Shown one piece after another: positions 16,542 through 21,340 of a stretch of 21,340 nucleotides of DNA. The position numbers and the translations under genes are program-made. The stretch is from JAQGMO01 sp050954505 (GTDB lineage: Bacteria > Pseudomonadota > Gammaproteobacteria > Burkholderiales > Burkholderiaceae_D). Location of the stretch: positions 1 to 21,340 of the forward strand of contig JBPBPY010000194.1 of the NCBI GenBank assembly GCA_050954505.1. The letters are read 5' to 3'. The notes beneath the pieces were generated by a model. It was given only the letters and a program-made list of their open reading frames with translations. It was not told where the DNA came from and did not search any database. Numbering within the stretch: the first letter of the stretch is position 1; each line of letters begins with the position of its first letter.

Positions 16542-17387
16542 TCAGCGCCCCAGGTAGACTTCGATGACGCGTTCATCGGCCTGCACCTCGCTCATGGTGC
16601 CTTCGGCCAGCACCGAACCTTCATGCAGCACCGTGACCTTGTCGCCGCGCGCGATTTCGGTGACGAATGCCATGTCGTGCTCGACCACCACGATCGAATG
16701 CTTGCCGCGCAATTCATTGAGCAGTTCCGCGGTGCGCTCGGTTTCGGCGTCCGACATGCCCGCCACCGGCTCGTCGAGCAACAGCAGCTGCGGCTCCTGC
16801 ATCAGCAGCATGCCGATTTCCAGCCATTGTTTCTGGCCGTGCGAGAGCAGGCCGGCAAGCCGGTGTTCCTGGCCGTGCAGCCGGATCAGCCGCAGGATTT
16901 CATCGATCTTGTCCTTTTGTTCCGAAGACAGGCGAAAGAACAGCGTCGGCTTGACGCGCTTGTTGGTCTTCATCGCCAGTTCGAGGTTTTCAAACACCGT
17001 GTGCTGCTCGAAGACGGTCGGGCGCTGGAACTTGCGGCCGATGCCGGCGTGGGCAATGTCGTATTCGGTCATGCGCGTGAGATCGATGGTCTGGCCGAAC
17101 CAGCAGGAGCCGGCACCAGGGCGGGTCTTGCCGGTGATGACATCCATCATGGTGGTCTTGCCGGCGCCGTTCGGGCCGATGATACAGCGCAGTTCACCGA
17201 CCGAGATATCCAGGCTCAGCTTGTTGAGCGCCTTGAAGCCGTCGAAGGAGACCGTGATGTCTTCCAGGTACAGGATGGCGCCGTGCCGGGTATCGACACC
17301 GGCGCCGCGCACGCGCGCAAACGATGCGGCAGCGTCGCCAGGGTCGCCGCCCTGGTAGACCTGGCCAGGTTGCAGGACCGGATTCAT
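16542..17387 (-). CDS. urtD: Urea ABC transporter ATP-binding subunit UrtD
   Basis: A 281-residue LivG-type ATPase. Walker A GPNGAGKT is at 71-78, signature LSHGQ at 181-185, Walker B LLLLDEP at 201-207 and the H-loop histidine at 237. The LSHGQKQWLEIGMLL form is typical of UrtD. About 35 hydrophilic residues precede the ABC domain. The start at 17387 overlaps the urtC stop as ATGA, so translation is probably coupled; a frame open to 17489 lies within urtC and is rejected. Confidence 0.96.
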   Translation of the reverse strand: MNPVLQPGQVYQGGDPGDAAASFARVRGAGVDTRHGAILYLEDITVSFDGFKALNKLSLDISVGELRCIIGPNGAGKTTMMDVITGKTRPGAGSCWFGQTIDLTRMTEYDIAHAGIGRKFQRPTVFEQHTVFENLELAMKTNKRVKPTLFFRLSSEQKDKIDEILRLIRLHGQEHRLAGLLSHGQKQWLEIGMLLMQEPQLLLLDEPVAGMSDAETERTAELLNELRGKHSIVVVEHDMAFVTEIARGDKVTVLHEGSVLAEGTMSEVQADERVIEVYLGR

Positions 17388-18574
17388 GCGGGCTCCTTGT
17401 GTTTTTTCAGCTTCGCGGCCAGGCCGAGCAAGCCTTGCGGCATGAACAGCGTGACCAGGATGAACATCAGCCCGAGCGCAAACAGCCACAGGTCCGGGAA
17501 GGCGCCGGTGAACCAGCTCTTCAAGCCATTGACGGTAAACGCGCCGATGATCGGGCCCACCAGCGTGCCGCGGCCACCGACGGCAGCCCAGATCACCATC
17601 TCGATGGAATTGCCGACCGACATTTCAGACGGGTTGATGATGCCGACCTGCGGCACGTACAGCGCCCCGGCAATCCCGCACAGTACCGCCGACAAAGTCC
17701 ACACAAAGAGCTTGAACCACAGCGGGTTGTAGCCGATGAACATCAGGCGCGACTCCGAATCGCGCACGCCCTGCAGCACCCGGCCGAGCTTCGAGCGCAC
17801 CACCCAGCGGCACAGCAGCAGGGCGCCCAGCAGGAACAGCAGGGTCACCAGATACAGTACCGCCTTGGTCGAAGGCGCCGTGATGGTGTAGCCGAGGATG
17901 CGCTTGAAATCGGTAAAGCCGTTGTTGCCGCCAAAGCCGGTGTCATTGCGGAAGAACAGCAGCATGAAAGCAAACGTCATGGCTTGCGTGATGATGGAAA
18001 AGTACACGCCCTTGATGCGCGAGCGGAATGCGAAATAGCCGAACACGAAGGCCAGCACGCCCGGCACCAGCACCACCAGCAGCATGCAGTACCAGAAATT
18101 GTCGGTCATCGACCAGAACCAGGGATAGGCTTTCCAGTCGAGGAAAACCATGAAGTCGGGCAGGTTGCTCTGGTAGACGCCGTCGCGGCCGATGGCGCGC
18201 ATCAGGTACATGCCATGGGCATAGCCGCCCAGTGCGAAAAACACGCCATGGCCGAGCGAGAGGATGCCGGTGTAGCCCCAGACCAGGTCGAGCGCCAGGG
18301 CAGCAATGGCGTAGCACATGAATTTGCCGATCAGCGCGACGGTGAAGCTCGAGACATGCAGGGCCGAACCGGCATCGACGGCAAGATTCAGGATGGGCAG
18401 CAATCCCAGCACGATGGTGCAGACCACGATGCCGGCCCATGCCGGTTTGGTAAACAGGCCGCTGGCAGGCAAGCCGATGGTTGCTGCCGCCGGTGGCAGG
18501 ATCTTCGCCGTGGCGCCGGCTTCGGATTCGGGCCGGGCAAGCGGCACCGTCTGGTCCATCAGGGTGGGCTTCAT
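17384..18574 (-). CDS. urtC: Urea ABC transporter permease UrtC
   Basis: A 396-residue LivM-type inner-membrane permease. After about 45 cytoplasmic residues come roughly ten hydrophobic segments; the family loop LVWGYTGILSLGHGVFFALGGYA (about 97-119) and the AAVGGRGTLVGPIIGA region (about 329-344) are clear. With UrtB it forms the urea channel. The ATG at 18574 has AGGAG 6 bases upstream and overlaps the urtB stop (ATGA). Confidence 0.96.
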   Translation of the reverse strand: MKPTLMDQTVPLARPESEAGATAKILPPAAATIGLPASGLFTKPAWAGIVVCTIVLGLLPILNLAVDAGSALHVSSFTVALIGKFMCYAIAALALDLVWGYTGILSLGHGVFFALGGYAHGMYLMRAIGRDGVYQSNLPDFMVFLDWKAYPWFWSMTDNFWYCMLLVVLVPGVLAFVFGYFAFRSRIKGVYFSIITQAMTFAFMLLFFRNDTGFGGNNGFTDFKRILGYTITAPSTKAVLYLVTLLFLLGALLLCRWVVRSKLGRVLQGVRDSESRLMFIGYNPLWFKLFVWTLSAVLCGIAGALYVPQVGIINPSEMSVGNSIEMVIWAAVGGRGTLVGPIIGAFTVNGLKSWFTGAFPDLWLFALGLMFILVTLFMPQGLLGLAAKLKKHKEPA

Positions 18575-20199
18575 TCTACGCTCCTGCCTTTCAACGCAAA
18601 CAAGCCTTGCGGGCGTTTCTGGATGAAGATGATGATGAACACCAGGATGGCGATCTTCGCCAGAACGGCGCCGGCCCAGGGTTCGAGGAATTTGTTGATT
18701 TCACCCAGGCCCAGGGCGGCAATGACGGTGCCGGCCAGCTGGCCGACGCCACCCAGCACCACCACCATGAAGGAGTCGACGATATAGCCCTGGCCCAGGT
18801 CGGGCCCGACATTGCCCAGCTGCGACAGCGCCACGCCGCCCAGGCCAGCAATGCCGGAACCCAGGCCGAAGGTCATCATGTCGATCCTGGCGGTGGAGAC
18901 GCCTACGCAGCCGGCCATGCGGCGATTTTGCGTCACCGCCCGCACGAACAAACCCAGGCGCGTCTTGTTGAGGATGACCCAGACGGCTGCGACCACGAAC
19001 AGGGCAAAGAAAATGATGACGATGCGGTTGTACGCCAGCACCAGCGAACCGAGCACGGTGATGCCACCCGACATCCAGGAAGGATTGGCGACTTCGACAT
19101 TCTGGGCGCCGAACAGCGTGCGCACCGTCTGCATCAGGATCAGGCTGATGCCCCAGGTGGCCAGCAGCGTTTCCAGCGGACGGCCATACAGCCAGCGGAT
19201 CACGGTGCGCTCGAGCAGCACGCCGACGGCGCCGGCGACAATGAAGGCGCAGGGCAATGCCACCAGCAGATAGGCGTCGAGCGCGCCGGGCAGGTAATGG
19301 CGAAACAGCGTCTGCACGCCATAGGTCGTGTAGGCGCCGATCATCAGCAGTTCGCCATGGGCCATGTTGATGATGCCCATCAGCCCAAAGGTGATGGCCA
19401 GGCCCAATGCAGCCAGCAGCAGGATGCTGCCCAGCGAAATGCCGTAGACCAGGTTGGCGACGATGTCGGTGATGGCCTGGCGCCGCTCCATCTTCTGCAG
19501 TGTGCCCACTGCCGCGATGCGCACTGCTTCATCGGGTTCGGCATAGCTGCCATCGGGATTCCTGTTCATCATCGCGCGCAGCACCGGCACCAGGTTGGCA
19601 TTGGTGCTGTCACCGAGCGCCAGGACCGCAGCGCGGCGCGTGGCCGGATCGGCCGAAGCCAGATTGGCGGTGGCCGCCAGGCGCAGCAGGATTTCCTTGA
19701 TGCCGGCATCGGTTTCCTTCTCCAGCGCCTTGACGATCAGCGGACCCTGGGCCGCGCCGGCGCCGGCTTTCTGCAGCTCGAGCGCGGCTGCCATGCGTTT
19801 GTTGCGGTCGCTGTCGAGCAGGCGCATGCCCGAGAGCGATCCTTCCACCACGGCGCGCAAGCGGTTATTGACGGAAATGGCGTCAATGCCGTCGGGCAGC
19901 GGACCGGTCGCGCCGGTGGCCGGATCGAAGGCCTTGTCGTCGTCGACCACCAGCACCCGGCCTTCGGGCGTGGCGTACAGCGTATCGGTATTCAAGGCGT
20001 TGAGGATGCGCAGCGCATCGTCGTTGGCCAGGGCGGCAATCTTGCCGACGGCTTCGATGCGCGCGTCAGGGTCGTCGCCGGCCAGGGGCGCCAAAAGGGC
20101 AGGGTCGATGGCAGCTTGCGCCAGCAAGGCATGCAGACATAGCGCGCCAGCGAGCAAAACCTGCTGCATGCGTTGGAACGGGCGAAAAGTTTGTGTCAT
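18571..20199 (-). CDS. urtB: Urea ABC transporter permease UrtB
   Basis: A 542-residue protein with the two-part build of proteobacterial UrtB. A Sec-type signal (about 8-29, ending AQA) leads a periplasmic, helical-repeat-like region (about 35-240; repeated LALGDS and AAVGTLQ-type helices). The LivH-type permease domain follows (about 245-540; FGLMGIINMAHGELLMIGAY at 271-290, NRRMAGCVGV and VVVLGGVGQLAGT). The ATG at 20199 is used; the frame is open to 20466, but that extension is entirely the 11-bp repeat array and has no family character. The ribosome binding site is weak, and no promoter is obvious between the urtA terminator and this gene. Confidence 0.94.
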   Translation of the reverse strand: MTQTFRPFQRMQQVLLAGALCLHALLAQAAIDPALLAPLAGDDPDARIEAVGKIAALANDDALRILNALNTDTLYATPEGRVLVVDDDKAFDPATGATGPLPDGIDAISVNNRLRAVVEGSLSGMRLLDSDRNKRMAAALELQKAGAGAAQGPLIVKALEKETDAGIKEILLRLAATANLASADPATRRAAVLALGDSTNANLVPVLRAMMNRNPDGSYAEPDEAVRIAAVGTLQKMERRQAITDIVANLVYGISLGSILLLAALGLAITFGLMGIINMAHGELLMIGAYTTYGVQTLFRHYLPGALDAYLLVALPCAFIVAGAVGVLLERTVIRWLYGRPLETLLATWGISLILMQTVRTLFGAQNVEVANPSWMSGGITVLGSLVLAYNRIVIIFFALFVVAAVWVILNKTRLGLFVRAVTQNRRMAGCVGVSTARIDMMTFGLGSGIAGLGGVALSQLGNVGPDLGQGYIVDSFMVVVLGGVGQLAGTVIAALGLGEINKFLEPWAGAVLAKIAILVFIIIFIQKRPQGLFALKGRSVE

Positions 20200-20216
20200 G
20201 CGTGGCCATTCATCAA

Positions 20217-20435
20217 ACTGCGATCGAAATGCAACCGAACTGCAATCGGATTGCGACCGAACTGCGATCGGCGTGCAGCGGGACTGTGACTGAACTGCGA
20301 TCGAGCTTTGGCCGGACTGCGATTGACCAGCAACCGGACTGCAGCCGGACTGCAGCCGGACTGCGATTGACCTGCAGCCAGACCGTGATCGATCTGCGCC
20401 CAGCTGCAACCGGACCGCAAACGAGCTGCAGACGA
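20217..20435. repeat. Tandem array of about twenty degenerate 11-bp units between urtA and urtB
   Basis: From 20217 to 20435 the plus strand divides into about twenty units of 11 bp with consensus near ACTGC(G/A)A(T/C)CG(A/G). Examples are ACTGCGATCGA (20217 and 20294), ACTGCAATCGG (20239), ACTGCGATCGG (20261), ACTGCGATTGA (20316 and 20360), ACTGCAGCCGG (20338 and 20349) and GCTGCAGACGA (20425). Register holds with one possible single-base slip near 20403. Many units end CGA or CGG. The array removes stop codons, giving long spurious frames on both strands. Confidence 0.9.
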
Positions 20436-20478
20436 AAAAATGCCGGGGCGGGATGGCATCAGACATCCAGCCCCGGCA
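20435..20478 (-). terminator. Rho-independent terminator after urtA
   Basis: On the minus strand TGCCGGGGC (20478-20470) and GCCCCGGCA (20449-20441) form a 9-bp GC stem, extended by GGATG/CATCC past a small mismatch, with an 8-nt loop and a run of six T (20440-20435). It starts 9 bases beyond the urtA stop. This strong stop probably separates high urtA expression from lower expression of the membrane and enzyme genes. Confidence 0.92.
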
Positions 20479-20487
20479 GGAACACGA

Positions 20488-21340
20488 TTACAGTTTTTGC
20501 TTGCCTTCATTTCCTTCGATGTACGGGCTCCATGGCTGGGCACGCACCGGACCCTTGGTCTTCCAGACCACATTGAACTGGCCGTCGGACTTGATTTCAC
20601 CGATCATCACCGGCTTGTGCAGGTGGTGGTTGGTCTTGTCCATGGTCAGCGTGAAGCCTGACGGCGCCTTGAAGGTCTGGCCGGACATGGCGGCGATCAC
20701 CTTATCGGTATCGCTCGACTTGGCTTTCTCCACCGCCTGCGCCCACATGTGGATGCCGACATAGGTCGCTTCCATCGGATCGTTGGTCACCACCGTGCTG
20801 GCATTGGGCAGCTTCTTGGCCACGGCGTAGTCTTTCCACTGCTTGATGAATGCCGCATTGGTCGGGTTCTTCACCGATTCGAAGTAGTTCCAGGCCGCCA
20901 GGTTGCCCACCAGTGGCTTGGTATCGATGCCGCGCAATTCTTCCTCGCCCACCGAGAACGCCACCACCGGCTCATCGGTTGCCTTCAGGCCGGCATTGCC
21001 GAGTTCCTTGTAGAACGGCACGTTGGAGTCGCCATTAATGGTGGAGATGACGGCAGTCTTCCCACCGGCCGAGAACTTCTTGATGTTGGCGACGATGGTT
21101 TGATAATCCGAATGGCCGAACGGCGTGTAGACTTCATCGATGTCGCTGTCCTTGACGCCCTTGGATTTCAGGAAGGCGCGCAGGATCTTGTTGGTGGTGC
21201 GCGGGTACACATAGTCGGTGCCCAGCAGCACGAAGCGCTTGGCGCCCCCGCCTTCCTTGCTCATCAGATACTCGACCGCGGGAATGGCCTGCTGGTTCGG
21301 CGCCGCGCCGGTGTAGAACACGTTCTTGCTGAGCTCCTCG
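20488..21340 (-). CDS. urtA: Urea ABC transporter substrate-binding protein UrtA (5' end outside window)
   Basis: The C-terminal 283 or so residues of the periplasmic urea-binding protein; the start and signal peptide lie beyond 21340. The type I periplasmic-binding fold of the Liv/Urt class is clear, with UrtA-specific stretches: KNVFYTGAAPNQQAIPAVEYL at the left edge, RFVLLGTDYVYPRTTNKI, STINGDSNVPFYKELGNAGL, and the C-terminal GPVRAQPWSPYIEGN. The GTG at 21319-21321 is internal Val, not a start. An intrinsic terminator follows the stop codon. Confidence 0.95.
   Translation of the reverse strand, partial: EELSKNVFYTGAAPNQQAIPAVEYLMSKEGGGAKRFVLLGTDYVYPRTTNKILRAFLKSKGVKDSDIDEVYTPFGHSDYQTIVANIKKFSAGGKTAVISTINGDSNVPFYKELGNAGLKATDEPVVAFSVGEEELRGIDTKPLVGNLAAWNYFESVKNPTNAAFIKQWKDYAVAKKLPNASTVVTNDPMEATYVGIHMWAQAVEKAKSSDTDKVIAAMSGQTFKAPSGFTLTMDKTNHHLHKPVMIGEIKSDGQFNVVWKTKGPVRAQPWSPYIEGNEGKQKL

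Noticed and set aside
18481..20142. 553-codon plus-strand open frame antisense to urtB
   Set aside because: His/Gln/Asp-rich shadow of a hydrophobic permease on the opposite strand; no start signal and no recognisable domain.
20217..20435. CRISPR array
   Set aside because: The units are 11 bp with no spacers between them, are degenerate, and no cas gene is present.
20200..20466. N-terminal extension of UrtB through the 11-bp array
   Set aside because: The extension is pure repeat translation, and a good signal peptide begins at 20199.
15768..21340. Branched-chain amino acid (liv) transporter instead of urea transporter
   Set aside because: The order binding protein, two permeases and two ATPases fits both, but the UrtB N-terminal periplasmic extension, UrtA-specific stretches and the adjoining urease genes point to urea.

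Overview
The window is GC-rich chromosomal DNA from a betaproteobacterium, most likely Burkholderiales and plausibly Oxalobacteraceae. That placement is inference from protein resemblance and gene content, not from a marker gene. No rRNA, tRNA, CRISPR array, transposase, integrase or phage gene was seen.

Left half (1-10.1 kb), ordinary housekeeping genes. A minus-strand redox pair encodes a 7Fe ferredoxin (fdxA) and a thioredoxin-reductase-like ferredoxin-NADP reductase, ending at a clear intrinsic terminator (202-233). Divergent from it is a large CitMHS/NhaD-like antiporter with an unusual Ala/Ser-rich loop. A D-2-hydroxyacid dehydrogenase follows, coupled to a small polyhydroxyalkanoate-system protein. 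Then on the minus strand come a flavin reductase, a small lipoprotein-like protein, an FKBP prolyl isomerase and an alpha/beta-hydrolase lipoprotein. On the plus strand are an EI24-family membrane protein, apparently cut short by an in-frame amber codon, and a CinA-N-terminal-like molybdopterin-binding-domain protein.

Right half (10.15-21.34 kb), one minus-strand urea acquisition and urease locus in the order urtA(partial)-urtB-urtC-urtD-urtE-ureD-ureA-ureB-ureC-ureE-ureF-ureG. UrtA binds urea in the periplasm, UrtB/C form the channel, UrtD/E are the ATPases, UreABC is the nickel urease, and UreD/E/F/G deliver nickel and CO2 to the active site. Several junctions are translationally coupled (ATGA overlaps at urtB/urtC, urtC/urtD and ureB/ureC). 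All seven nickel-ligand and catalytic residues checked in UreC are present at the classical numbering, so the enzyme should be active.

The most unusual content lies in the spacers and in low-complexity coding inserts: an array of about twenty 11-bp units between the urtA terminator and urtB; five 12-bp units between ureE and ureF that are in frame with ureF; 34-bp degenerate repeats with dyads in a divergent promoter region (7941-8074); a perfect 30-bp palindrome (9041-9070); an Ala/Pro-rich tail on UreB; and inserts in UreD and the antiporter. I found no convincing undescribed multi-gene system. The 11-bp array and the amber-interrupted EI24 gene are the best leads.
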